64,000 nt of DNA. It comes from Pirellula staleyi DSM 6068 (GTDB lineage: Bacteria > Planctomycetota > Planctomycetia > Pirellulales > Pirellulaceae). Every line of letters begins with the position of its first letter. Within the stretch, counting starts at the first letter, position 1. The notes below the pieces were generated by a model, which was not told the origin of the DNA, did not search any database, and saw only the letters and a program-made list of their open reading frames with translations. Position numbers and translations under genes: made by a program. Location of the stretch: assembly GCF_000025185.1 (NCBI RefSeq), contig NC_013720.1, positions 6,014,001 through 6,078,000 of the forward strand, read 5' to 3'. Of the stretch, positions 1-8,370 are shown piece by piece.

Positions 1-312
1 AATCAGCAGCAAAATGCCGACAGCGCGTCGCGCGGGTGTCATTTCCGCGATCACTTTGATGCCGATAAATTTCGCTGTCGCGTACCCTAGCACTTGCGCT
101 ACGACAAGCATCACTTTGAGGTTCACCCCCCAGTAGACCATGTCTTTAAACGCGGCAGCGGCAAACGGCTTGCGGAATGCATACATACAAAAGTAGGCAC
201 CAAAGGCGGCAGTCACCGCCCACGCGGCAGTCACCAAAGTGCGTCTCCACGACTCCTGGTTCGTCGGTGGTGTCGCTAAAGTTGGTGGAAGAATTGAGTT
301 CACAATCGCCAT
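1..312 (-). CDS. DUF5690 family membrane protein (partial, N-terminal part)
   Basis: This reading frame enters from the left edge, so only the first 104 residues are visible, starting at an ATG (complement of 310-312). After a short soluble N-terminus there is a hydrophobic segment containing AAFGAYFCMYAFRKPFAAA, then a second one around LKVMLVVAQVLGYATAKF and a third starting at the edge. This pattern matches DUF5690 proteins, which are MFS-like multi-pass inner-membrane proteins of unproven substrate. The family call is from memory of the conserved YAFRKPFAAA and QVLGY segments. It diverges from the HD-domain gene at 467 across about 150 bp. Confidence 0.7.
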   Translation of the reverse strand, partial: MAIVNSILPPTLATPPTNQESWRRTLVTAAWAVTAAFGAYFCMYAFRKPFAAAAFKDMVYWGVNLKVMLVVAQVLGYATAKFIGIKVIAEMTPARRAVGILLLI

Positions 313-335
313 GCTTACAAAGAGTCGTGGAGCGA

Positions 336-439
336 ACTAGCGAGCAACACGCACCGCACTATAATCGAGCAAATGCCAGGATTTTTGTGCTAGACAGCCA
401 TCTTCACCGAATCTTTTTGAGTCCACTAGCGAGCAACAC
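336..439. repeat. 15-bp direct repeat in a divergent promoter region
   Basis: ACTAGCGAGCAACAC occurs at 336-350 and again, identically, at 425-439, 89 bp apart (start to start). Between them lies a perfect TATAAT at 360-365. The first copy covers the place where a -35 box would sit for that TATAAT, and no consensus -35 is seen. The arrangement suggests a regulator or activator site pair controlling the HD oxygenase gene, the DUF5690 gene or both. This is inference; no regulator gene is next to it. Confidence 0.4.
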
Positions 440-466
440 AGCTACAGCATAACGAAGAGTTAAACC

Positions 467-1036
467 ATGTCGAACGAAGTGACGAGTGACGAGCGGATTG
501 CCAAGGTGAAGCGGTTGTTCGAAGCTGCTGGTAGCAGCCGCTACGGTGGTGAAGCGATTTCGCAACTCGAACACGCGCTGCAAGCTGCCATGTTTGCCGA
601 GAAGAGTGGCGCACCTTCCACCCTCATCGCTGCAGCCTTGCTTCACGACATCGGTCACCTGCTACATGCCCTGCCTGACGATGCTCCCGATCAAGGGATC
701 GACGATCTGCACGAAGAACTCGGAGGGCGATGGCTCGCCAAATATTTTGCCCCCGAGGTGGTTGAGCCAGTTCGTTTGCACGTCGCTTCGAAGCGTTACT
801 TGTGCACAGCCGATGCAGCATATTACGAGCTCCTAAGTGGTCCCTCACGACAAAGCCTGGCTCTTCAAGGTGGCCCAATGACTGCCGATGAGGCCCGCAA
901 GTTCGAAGCACACCCCCACTTTCAGCATGCCGTGGCACTGCGACGCTGGGATGAGCAAGCGAAGATTCCGCACCTCGAGACACCCCCGCTAGAGCACTAC
1001 TTGCCACTTCTCGCTGCGGGATTGCTCGCTAGCTAG
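467..1036 (+). CDS. HD-domain oxygenase/phosphohydrolase, PhnZ-like
   Basis: 189 residues, close to the size of PhnZ, the mixed-valent di-iron HD oxygenase that cleaves 2-amino-1-hydroxyethylphosphonate to glycine and phosphate. The HD metal ligands are visible: H36, H60-D61 and H64 in LLHDIGH, H82, H105 and a late Asp near 162. Y26 and E29 stand at the same spacing before H36 as the PhnZ residues that gate and bind substrate, which separates it from ordinary HD phosphohydrolases. It also fits the family annotated as phosphonate-degradation-associated HDIG protein. No PhnY or other phosphonate genes are in view, so the substrate is inferred. The start has only a weak GAAG upstream. Confidence 0.75.
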   Translation: MSNEVTSDERIAKVKRLFEAAGSSRYGGEAISQLEHALQAAMFAEKSGAPSTLIAAALLHDIGHLLHALPDDAPDQGIDDLHEELGGRWLAKYFAPEVVEPVRLHVASKRYLCTADAAYYELLSGPSRQSLALQGGPMTADEARKFEAHPHFQHAVALRRWDEQAKIPHLETPPLEHYLPLLAAGLLAS

Positions 1037-1082
1037 CGGCGTGTAGTGCGAAATCTATTAGCAACGGAGGGAAAAACAGCCG

Positions 1083-1253
1083 ATGGAAGGTGATAGGCCG
1101 GTGGTGACGACTGCACCTACTGCCAATCAACAGCAACTGCTTACCAACTGTCGCTGCTGCCTAAAATCAACTGCAAGCTGCTCGCGAATGCATTCCGATG
1201 GGTATCCCCTGCTGACCGAAGCGGCTGCAATTGACGCCGCCCCCCCGAGCTAG
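1083..1253 (+). CDS. putative small cysteine-containing ORF
   Basis: A 56-codon ORF starts at ATG 1083 and ends at TAG 1251-1253. A GGAGGG sequence lies at 1066-1071, 11-12 bases before the start, a little far but usable. The product has a Cys cluster (NCRCC, then TASC) in its middle and no signal peptide. It sits alone in the gap between the HD oxygenase and the metal-efflux genes. No family is recognised, and a chance ORF is quite possible. Confidence 0.25.
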   Translation: MEGDRPVVTTAPTANQQQLLTNCRCCLKSTASCSRMHSDGYPLLTEAAAIDAAPPS

Positions 1254-1297
1254 AACAATAGAGGGTTGATTAGTCACTCGCACTTTCCACGTAGTCA

Positions 1298-1729
1298 TTG
1301 TTTCTCGTGAACTGCTTCATTTCCCTCATCACGATCATCGCGGTCGTCGTGCACAATGTGCTCGGCTGTCACGGTCATTTCGTATGCGGAGCAGATCACT
1401 TAGCATCGCGCTGCAGCACGCATGTGCATCAGCATGCTGACGACCATCAGCATCACGATCACCTTCCCAGCGTTAACGAAACAGATACTCACGAAGAAAA
1501 TTCGCCAACGGGCGACGAGCATAGCGACCAACACGCGACCCACTCGCATCTGATTTTGTCGCTCATCAAGTCGCTGACTCCTTCCAGCAATCTCGTTGCC
1601 GTTCTTCCAACGCTCGCGAGCGAATCGATCGTCGCCGAGGTGATCACCGCATCGCAGCGGGCTGCGGTCTGGCATCCACCTCCCAGCGATTTGCCCCGCT
1701 ATCTCGCATTTCTTGCTCTTCGCAATTGA
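1298..1729 (+). CDS. exported histidine-rich protein of a metal-efflux locus
   Basis: 143 residues from a TTG at 1298 (a GTG at 1307 is equally possible; neither has a clear ribosome binding site). The first 22 residues are hydrophobic and end near VLGCHGH, so the protein is probably exported or membrane-anchored. The middle is rich in His, Asp and Glu (HVHQHADDHQHHDH, then more His near 75-83), typical of Zn/Cu/Ni/Co-buffering segments. The C-terminal part, with a DLPRYLAFLALRN end, resembles small proteins encoded before RND metal pumps in planctomycetes. It probably binds metal in the periplasm for the pump downstream. No enzyme motif is seen. Confidence 0.55.
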   Translation: MFLVNCFISLITIIAVVVHNVLGCHGHFVCGADHLASRCSTHVHQHADDHQHHDHLPSVNETDTHEENSPTGDEHSDQHATHSHLILSLIKSLTPSSNLVAVLPTLASESIVAEVITASQRAAVWHPPPSDLPRYLAFLALRN

Positions 1730-1739
1730 ACGTTCGCGC

Positions 1740-1787
1740 TCGCGCGTGATCTGCCTTGCGCCGCTGCGTAAGGCAGATCACGCGCGA
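1740..1787 (+). promoter_or_regulatory. 22-bp-stem hairpin between the His-rich gene and the RND adaptor gene
   Basis: Bases 1740-1761 pair with 1766-1787 around the 4-base loop CGCT, all Watson-Crick except one G.T. The outer arm reads TCGCGCGTGATCTGCCTT. It starts 10 bases after the stop of the His-rich gene and ends 46 bases before the adaptor ATG. There is no T-run, so it is not a classic intrinsic terminator. Possible roles are attenuation, differential mRNA stability within the operon, or a protein-binding palindrome. Confidence 0.6.
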
Positions 1788-1833
1788 TGGTTTTGGCGAA
1801 CGCTTCAACTCTGTCGGCTTGCGAAGGTGCGTT

Positions 1834-3258
1834 ATGTCTTGGAAATGGTCTGTCGTGCTGCTTTTGCTGGTGCTCAGCATCGGAGCTTCTCTCGGTTGGT
1901 TAGGGGGCACAACGCGTGGGCAACAATTGCTGCAGTCGTGGCGCGCCGCAGCAAACTCGCCATCAGCTTCTGATGACCATGGCACCGATTCCACTGCTGA
2001 TGCAGCGGCGCACGGTCCTGAGATCAAGCGGCTGAAACTCACCGAGCAGGCACGCAAAAACCTGCAACTGCAGAATCTGCGACTCACGCTCGGAACGTTC
2101 TGGCAAACGGTTGAAATGCCGGGGCTGGTGATCGATCGGCCGGGAGTCAGCGATCGCGGAGTTGTCGCGCCGATCAGCGGAACTATTACTGAAATCCACG
2201 CCTTTCCTGGCGCTGATGTCGAGCCAGGAGCCAAGCTCTTTACGATTCGCCTCGTCAGCGAATCTTTGCATGCCGCGCAGCTCGAACTGTTCAAAGCGAC
2301 GAGCGAAATCGGTATCGCCGAGCGTGATCGAAAACGACTCGAGGGACTAGCGACTTCCGGCGCTCTTCCCCAGTCGCGCATCATCGAGATCGACAACCAA
2401 ATTGCTCGCATGCAAGTTGCTGCAGAGGCCTATCGGCAAGACCTTGCCTCGCGCGGCATTGCTGCCAGCGACATCGATGCAGCGGCACGAGGTCAGTTTC
2501 TGAGCGAAATCACCGTTCAAGCGCCGATGCTCGATAACGACATGCGTTTGGCCTCTACTTCGCCCGACCAATCCACCCACCTCACACACCAACTCGAAGT
2601 CGAATCTCTCGAGGTCGAACTGGGCCAACAGGTGAATGCTGGTGAAGTGCTCTGCCACCTGGCCAACCATCGTTATTTGATGGTCGAAGGGCGCGGCTTT
2701 AAGTCCGACTTGGCTGTCGTGCGAGAAGTTTCCGGTAAGCAAATGAATGTCACGATGGACATCAGCACCCCGGGTGGTGATGGTCCGATGACTTGGCCTG
2801 AGCCGCTTCAAATCTCGCGACTCGCCAGTGATCTTGACGCTGAATCCCGCACATTTGCCTTCTATCTTCCGCTCGAAAATCGTACATCCCTCCACGATTG
2901 GCATGAAGGCTCGAAGACCGACGTCGTCGTACGACCGGGGATGCGCGTGCGGCTTCGCTTGCCACTTTCGCCGATCGAGAATGTTCTCATCGTGCCACGC
3001 GAAGCAGTGGCGCGAAGCGGAGGTGAAGCGCTCATCTACCGACAAAATGGCGAGTGGTTCGACGAGCTTCCGGTGCAAATTGTCGCTGAAAACAGGCACC
3101 AAATCGCCATTGCTCCAACCGAGACGATTCGCCCTGGCTGGTTCATCGCTTCGAATCACGCGGCGTCGCTACTACGAATTCGCAAGTCACAAGCTTCTAG
3201 CGGCGAGTCGTCGGGTGTGCATGTGCATGCCGATGGCTCTGTGCATGGCGCTCACTAA
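1834..3258 (+). CDS. RND efflux periplasmic adaptor (HlyD/CusB/CzcB-like)
   Basis: 474 residues from ATG 1834; the frame is open further upstream, but MSWKWSVVLLLLVLS gives a proper N-terminal membrane anchor. The protein shows the adaptor layout: a lipoyl-like half (GVVAPISGTITEIHAFPGADVEPG, split here by function, around residues 115-140), an alpha-helical hairpin of about 70 residues, the second lipoyl half, and beta-barrel and membrane-proximal domains with VRPGMRVRLRLPL and VPREAVARSGG. The C-terminus ends in a short His tail (VHVHADGSVHGAH), as in several heavy-metal adaptors. It should link the pump encoded 17 bp downstream to an outer-membrane channel, whose gene is not in this window. 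Confidence 0.9.
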   Translation: MSWKWSVVLLLLVLSIGASLGWLGGTTRGQQLLQSWRAAANSPSASDDHGTDSTADAAAHGPEIKRLKLTEQARKNLQLQNLRLTLGTFWQTVEMPGLVIDRPGVSDRGVVAPISGTITEIHAFPGADVEPGAKLFTIRLVSESLHAAQLELFKATSEIGIAERDRKRLEGLATSGALPQSRIIEIDNQIARMQVAAEAYRQDLASRGIAASDIDAAARGQFLSEITVQAPMLDNDMRLASTSPDQSTHLTHQLEVESLEVELGQQVNAGEVLCHLANHRYLMVEGRGFKSDLAVVREVSGKQMNVTMDISTPGGDGPMTWPEPLQISRLASDLDAESRTFAFYLPLENRTSLHDWHEGSKTDVVVRPGMRVRLRLPLSPIENVLIVPREAVARSGGEALIYRQNGEWFDELPVQIVAENRHQIAIAPTETIRPGWFIASNHAASLLRIRKSQASSGESSGVHVHADGSVHGAH

Positions 3259-3275
3259 CGCTTAGGAACCAAGCC

Positions 3276-6200
3276 ATGCTCAGCCATTTGATTCGTCTAT
3301 CGCTACGCCATCGTCCGCTGGTAGTTGTCGCGTGCATTGTGCTGCTCCTATACGGCAGCTATCTCGCCACCACTTTGCCGATCGATGTCTTTCCCGATCT
3401 TGATCGCCCGCGCGTGGTGCTGCTTACCGAGTGCCCCGGACTGGCAACCGAAGAGGTTGAAAAACTTGTCACACAGCCACTCGAAGCATCGCTCCTGGGC
3501 GCTGCTGGCGTTCAGGATGTACGAAGCCAATCGACAGCCGGGCTGTGCGTCATTTTCGTCGAATTCGACTGGGAAATCGACGTGCGCCTCGCGCGGCAAA
3601 CCGTACAAGAACGGCTCTCCACCGTTGCATCGATGCTTCCTGAAGGTATTCAGCCGCAGCTTACTCCGACGGCGTCGATCATGGGCCAAATCGTGATTGC
3701 CGGACTCTCGCAGCAACGGGGCCCTCAAGGTGGCGATTTAGCGCCGGTGGAATTCACCACCTACTGGGCCGAGCGTGTTTTGCGAGGGACCGAGCCTCCC
3801 TCACTTACCATTTGGAATGTGGTCGATCGCAACGATCCTACGACCTGGAAAAAGCTGGTTTCCACCAACTTGCAATGGCAGGCCACCCCCGAGCGCTCGA
3901 GCGATCCTCAGCTCGTCAGTACTGCGTCTGATGCTGCGTCATCCGTTACTGCAACCGAAAGTTATGCCGCAGCAACCTTCGAGATCGCGGGGACACTTCA
4001 CCGCACCAGCTTTCCGACGCAGCTCGAAAATCTGATCGCCATGCGCGATCTGGCCGACTGGATCATCCGTCCCAGAATTCGCAAAATCCCCGGGATTGCC
4101 GAGGTTTTCATCCAAGGTGGAGAGCGCAAACAGTATCAAGTGCGGATTCATCCGCAAGCCCTTCAGGAGTACGGCGTCACGCTAGCCGAGGTGCAGCATG
4201 CGATCACTGAGAGCAACCTAAATACGAGCGGCGGCTTCTCGCGCGACGGCGAAATGGAACTTCCCATACGCATCGTCGGTCGACTTGGTCCCACCACTAG
4301 TGATATCCTCAAGCAGCTGCGCGAGATCCCGGTGAAACATACTCCCGCCCGACCGATTTTGCTCGAGCAAGTTGCTGAAGTCGGAATTGGTGCCACCTAC
4401 AAACGTGGCGATGGCGCGGTGAATGGCTCGCCTGGAGTCGTCTTTACTTTGGCCAAGCAGCCGCACGTCGACACGCGAAAAATCACCGAGCAGATCGAAA
4501 GCACGCTCGAGGATATCGAAGGCACTTTGCCCGCCAATCTTCAGCTACACAGCAAACTCTTTCAGCTGCGCAACTTCATCGATCGAGGGATCTTTAACGT
4601 CGGGGAAGCGCTGGTGATCGGTGCCTTCTTGGTGCTGATTGTGCTGATGCTCTTCCTGCTGAATGTTCGCACCACGTTCATCACTCTCACTGCGATTCCC
4701 CTATCGCTCGTCATTACGACCCTGGTGTTTCGAATTATCAGCGCCGTCACCGGTGCCCCCCTTTCGATCAACGTGATGACCCTTGGTGGACTTGCCGTGG
4801 CGATGGGGGAACTGGTCGACGATGCAATTGTCGACGTCGAGAATATTTTTCGTCGTTTGCACGAGAACAGCCGACTGGAAAAACCACTGCCGTCGATTTT
4901 GGTGGTCTATCGCGCAAGCCAGGAAGTTCGATCGGCCATTGTCTTTGGAACGGCCGTGGTCATTCTTGTTTTTCTGCCACTGTTTGCGCTTTCGGGGGTC
5001 GAAGGACGCCTCTTTGCGCCACTCGGCTTGGCCTACATCATTTCGATTCTTGCATCGCTGGTTGTTTCCCTCACCGTGACGCCGGTCTTGTCGTCGTACC
5101 TCCTGCCGCAAGCAACCACATCGCACCATGCTCAGGAGAGCAAGCTCCTGGTGCTCCTCAAAAAACTTGCCACCCCTCTGCTCCGACTGAGTCTGGCCCA
5201 AGCCCCCATGCTGCTCATCATCACCTGGATTGCGTTTGCGATTGCTGCGTGGCAACTGGCGGGACTTGGACGCAACTTTTTGCCTGCTTTCGACGAAGGA
5301 AGTGTGCAGATTAATGTCTCGCTCCCCGCTGGTTCATCACTCGATGCCTCGACCCTGCTGGCTTCGAGCGTCGACAACAAACTCCGCTCGTGGCAAAAAT
5401 CGCCCGACAATCCCGACGGCGAAATCCTGCACTTTGTACGTCGCACAGGGCGAGCTGAACTCGACGAACATGCCATGCCGGTGAGCGCGAGTGAATATAT
5501 CGTGACGATGAATCCCGAGAGTGCTCGGCATCGTGAAGAGGTGATTGAAGACTTGCTGCACGAACTGCGCGAGGATGCGCCGGGGGTCGATATCGAAATC
5601 GAACAGCCTCTTGCACATCTGATTAGTCACATGGTTTCCGGCGTTTATGCACAGATTGCCGTGAAGATCTACGGCGACGATCTTGACACACTGCTCGAGT
5701 CAGCAGCGCGCGTGAAACTTGTCCTCGGAGAGATCGAAGGGATCACGCCTCCGGTAGTGGAACCGATTCAGCAAGCCTCGGAACTTCATATCGAACTTCG
5801 TGGCAACGACCTAGCACACTATGGCGTCACGCGCGGCGAAATTGCCGAGCAACTCGAAACGGCCCTGCAAGGTCGTGTAGTTTCCCAAGTGCTCGAAGGA
5901 GAGCGCCGGTTTGATCTGCTTGTGAAACTCGAGAACACCAGCCACCGCGAGGCCGATCTGCAGCAACTCCTGATTGCACTTCCCGATAATCGCGGTGATG
6001 TGCAGCTGAGCGAACTTGCCAACGTGAATACCGATGTAGCAGGTCCGACCGCTCTCTTCCGCGAAAACGCACGCCGCCGAATCGTCATTCGCTGCAATAC
6101 TCAAGGTCGCGACCTGAGTTCGGCTGTCGCGGAAATACGAGAAAAACTCGGCAAAAACGTCACACTTCCCCCTGGATACTTCATCGAGTTCGGCGGCCAA

Positions 6201-6815
6201 TTCGAAAGCCAAGAGCGGGCCACGTTTCTCATCATGATGCTGGCTGGTGTCAGTGTGGTGGGGATGCTGGTGGTGCTGATGCTGCTCTATCCTTCGCTGC
6301 GTGTCGCCTTACAAATTCTCAATGCCTTGCCCACAGCTTTTATCGGCGGTGTGGCTGCGCTGGTGATCACCGATCAAACGTTGTCGGTGGCAAGCCTCGT
6401 GGGGTTCATCTCGCTGGGGGGTATTGCGGTTCGCAACGGTGTCCTCTTGGTCACGCACTACGTCCATCTCATGCGAGAAGAGCAGGAAGCCTTTAGCGCC
6501 GACATGATCATCCGCGGAAGTCTCGAGCGGCTAGCGCCGGTTCTGATGACCGCACTCACCGCTGGCATCGGTCTTGTGCCACTGGTGCTCGGTGGTAATG
6601 AACCGGGGCGTGAAATCCTCTACCCCGTGGCCACCGTGATTCTCGGGGGACTCGTCACGTCGACGCTGTGCGAGTTCCTCATCCATCCAGGACTCTTCTG
6701 GTGGTTCAGCGGAAAAGATGCTGCCCGACTCGCGCGTCATGAATTGGCCGACGATCCTCTCGCGATGGCCGACGAACCAACACCCACGTCTGTCCCAGCC
6801 TCACCAGCCCACTAG
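3276..6815 (+). CDS. heavy-metal RND pump (CzcA/CusA family)
   Basis: 1179 residues, against about 1040-1060 for typical CusA/CzcA. TM1 is near residues 15-33, followed by LPIDVFPDLDRP, the family's signature after TM1. TM4 carries MGELVDDAIVDVEN (510-523) with two Asp residues for proton relay, characteristic of the heavy-metal HME branch of RND pumps. A second duplicated half follows (TM7 near 650-670, TM8-12 at the end). Residues about 145-255 hold an insertion rich in Ser/Thr/Ala in the first porter domain, where relatives have only about 25 residues. It lies 17 bp after the adaptor. Cu/Ag versus Zn/Co/Cd cannot be decided from what I see. Confidence 0.93.
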   Translation: MLSHLIRLSLRHRPLVVVACIVLLLYGSYLATTLPIDVFPDLDRPRVVLLTECPGLATEEVEKLVTQPLEASLLGAAGVQDVRSQSTAGLCVIFVEFDWEIDVRLARQTVQERLSTVASMLPEGIQPQLTPTASIMGQIVIAGLSQQRGPQGGDLAPVEFTTYWAERVLRGTEPPSLTIWNVVDRNDPTTWKKLVSTNLQWQATPERSSDPQLVSTASDAASSVTATESYAAATFEIAGTLHRTSFPTQLENLIAMRDLADWIIRPRIRKIPGIAEVFIQGGERKQYQVRIHPQALQEYGVTLAEVQHAITESNLNTSGGFSRDGEMELPIRIVGRLGPTTSDILKQLREIPVKHTPARPILLEQVAEVGIGATYKRGDGAVNGSPGVVFTLAKQPHVDTRKITEQIESTLEDIEGTLPANLQLHSKLFQLRNFIDRGIFNVGEALVIGAFLVLIVLMLFLLNVRTTFITLTAIPLSLVITTLVFRIISAVTGAPLSINVMTLGGLAVAMGELVDDAIVDVENIFRRLHENSRLEKPLPSILVVYRASQEVRSAIVFGTAVVILVFLPLFALSGVEGRLFAPLGLAYIISILASLVVSLTVTPVLSSYLLPQATTSHHAQESKLLVLLKKLATPLLRLSLAQAPMLLIITWIAFAIAAWQLAGLGRNFLPAFDEGSVQINVSLPAGSSLDASTLLASSVDNKLRSWQKSPDNPDGEILHFVRRTGRAELDEHAMPVSASEYIVTMNPESARHREEVIEDLLHELREDAPGVDIEIEQPLAHLISHMVSGVYAQIAVKIYGDDLDTLLESAARVKLVLGEIEGITPPVVEPIQQASELHIELRGNDLAHYGVTRGEIAEQLETALQGRVVSQVLEGERRFDLLVKLENTSHREADLQQLLIALPDNRGDVQLSELANVNTDVAGPTALFRENARRRIVIRCNTQGRDLSSAVAEIREKLGKNVTLPPGYFIEFGGQFESQERATFLIMMLAGVSVVGMLVVLMLLYPSLRVALQILNALPTAFIGGVAALVITDQTLSVASLVGFISLGGIAVRNGVLLVTHYVHLMREEQEAFSADMIIRGSLERLAPVLMTALTAGIGLVPLVLGGNEPGREILYPVATVILGGLVTSTLCEFLIHPGLFWWFSGKDAARLARHELADDPLAMADEPTPTSVPASPAH

Positions 6816-6870
6816 ATTTTTCTCCCCACTTACCCCCGCAACAAAAAACTACTTTCACAAGGATTTTTGC

Positions 6871-7401
6871 ATGAAACGCTGCTTCACATGGTTTGCTCTG
6901 ATGCTAGGCACGATCGGTTTTGCTGGCTGTGGTCCAGCAAGTAGCGACAAGCCAGCTACTTCGGAAGCTGGCCACGAGGATCATGAACATGGAGACCAAG
7001 GTGGGGCTGACCATGGTCACGACCATAGCGCGCCAGGACCTCATGGCGGCATGATCATCGACTGGGGGGGTGGAAAGTTTCACGTCGAACTCGTGATCGA
7101 CGACGCGAAGAAGGAAGTGACGGTTTATGTCTTGGATGAGTCGATGAAAAAGTCGGTGCCGGTTGATGCAACAGAACTTCAGCTGAGTCTGAAAGAGCCG
7201 GTCATGGAACTGACGCTTGCAGCGGTGGCAACATCCGGCGAGACGAGCGGCACCTCCCAATTTTCTGCCCCCCTGCCGATGAGCGACAAGGAAATTCACT
7301 GGGAAGGAACGATCAGCGGAGTGGTAGACGGTGTCCCTTATGCGGGTGAATTCCACGACGAGCACGAGCACGACCATGATCACGACCACGAGAAGAAATA
7401 G
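6871..7401 (+). CDS. His-rich lipoprotein of the metal-efflux locus
   Basis: 176 residues from ATG 6871, with AAGGA just upstream. A signal sequence ends in a lipobox (GFAGC, Cys about 20), so it is a lipoprotein. Two His clusters flank a folded core: residues 35-60 (HEDHEHGDQ, HGHDHS) and the very C-terminus (HDEHEHDHDHDHEKK). The core begins GPHGGMIIDWGGGKFHVELV and is a small beta-rich domain seen beside RND metal pumps. The likely role is periplasmic metal capture. It follows the pump by 55 bp and is probably co-transcribed. Confidence 0.75.
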   Translation: MKRCFTWFALMLGTIGFAGCGPASSDKPATSEAGHEDHEHGDQGGADHGHDHSAPGPHGGMIIDWGGGKFHVELVIDDAKKEVTVYVLDESMKKSVPVDATELQLSLKEPVMELTLAAVATSGETSGTSQFSAPLPMSDKEIHWEGTISGVVDGVPYAGEFHDEHEHDHDHDHEKK

Positions 7402-7503
7402 CTGAACTGCGCTACTCTCGCGTTTTCTTTCAAACGTCATTGGCAGCTGCTCGATGCTTGCTAGCGATTTCCAAAGCTGGATTGCCGGCAACGCTAGCAG
7501 CGC

Positions 7504-7530
7504 GATTGAATCGCCACGATTGATTCAATC
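7504..7530. promoter_or_regulatory. 9-bp inverted repeat in the metal locus
   Basis: GATTGAATC (7504-7512) and GATTCAATC (7522-7530) form a perfect inverted repeat with a 9-base spacer, flanked by CGC and TCGCG that extend the stem past one bulge. It lies in the 262-bp gap between the His-rich lipoprotein gene and the next lipoprotein gene. It may be an operator for a metal sensor or an RNA hairpin ending the upstream transcript; no T-run follows. Confidence 0.45.
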
Positions 7531-7663
7531 TCGCGCGAGCCAGCGACCGAAGATAGCGGAAGCGGATGGGTCGGTTCGCTTCCGATACTTGCACTTTTTA
7601 GCATCCATGCGTTGCGGTTAAGCCCGCATGCATCGCACTCGTTCGCTTGGGAAAGGATTCCGC

Positions 7664-8278
7664 ATGCGACTTACACTCGCGTCGCTGCTCGTTGGCCTAG
7701 TTGTCGCCGCGCCGCTGGTGGGATGTGCCAAGCCCACGGCTACTCCAGAGCAGCGTGCTGCTGCCAAGCAATTCATGCTGACCGATGAGCCCTCGGGGGC
7801 GGTGGGAATTCTCGACTACCGCGAGTCGATCACCCCGGTCGTCAGCAAAGAAGCTGACGGAGAGGCGACATCCCCCTCCACGTCGATCGATACCGATAAC
7901 GCGACAGCAGTTGCAACCACAGAGGTCGCCGTCGCTACCGAGCCGAAATCGGTCGTGCTGCTCGGCAAGATTGGTGGTGGGAAGCTCACTTGGTCGCGCG
8001 AGTCGGCTGAGTTTGTCATCAGCGATCCGGCTCTCGACCTCGAAGCGCACGCCGCTTGTGTCGACGATGGCTGCCCCTTCTGCAAAGACAAATCCAACGC
8101 CGAAGCAGGTCGCGCACTCGTGCGACTGCGCGAGGCGAGCGGCAATATCTTGAACGTTGATGCCCGCAAAGTCCTCCCGGTCGAGGAAGGGCAAATGGTG
8201 GTGGTCCGCGGCATGGCGAGTGTCAACTCGGTGGGGCAACTCGTTGTCGATGCCGATGGAATTTATATCCGTCGCTAA
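7664..8278 (+). CDS. lipoprotein with Cys cluster, metal-efflux locus
   Basis: 204 residues from ATG 7664, chosen because GGGAAAGGA precedes it; an in-frame ATG at 7628 has no such site. The N-terminus is a lipoprotein signal (APLVGC). After a Ser/Thr/Ala-rich linker (about residues 65-100) comes a compact C-terminal domain with CVDDGCPFCKDK (C-x4-C-x2-C) and a beta-strand pattern ending MVVVRGMASVNSVGQLVVDADGIYI, suggestive of an OB fold. The Cys cluster could bind a thiophilic metal. No exact family is recognised. Position between the His-rich lipoprotein and the HMA gene supports a metal role. Confidence 0.65.
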   Translation: MRLTLASLLVGLVVAAPLVGCAKPTATPEQRAAAKQFMLTDEPSGAVGILDYRESITPVVSKEADGEATSPSTSIDTDNATAVATTEVAVATEPKSVVLLGKIGGGKLTWSRESAEFVISDPALDLEAHAACVDDGCPFCKDKSNAEAGRALVRLREASGNILNVDARKVLPVEEGQMVVVRGMASVNSVGQLVVDADGIYIRR

Positions 8279-8370
8279 CCCACCCCACGAATCACTTTCA
8301 ACCATACCCCGTCCATCAAAATCAAACGGTCGAACCGACTCGCATCACGAGACTGGAAGGAACCTAACTC

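Noticed and set aside
1740-1787. Intrinsic terminator
   Set aside because: No T-run follows the long stem in either direction.
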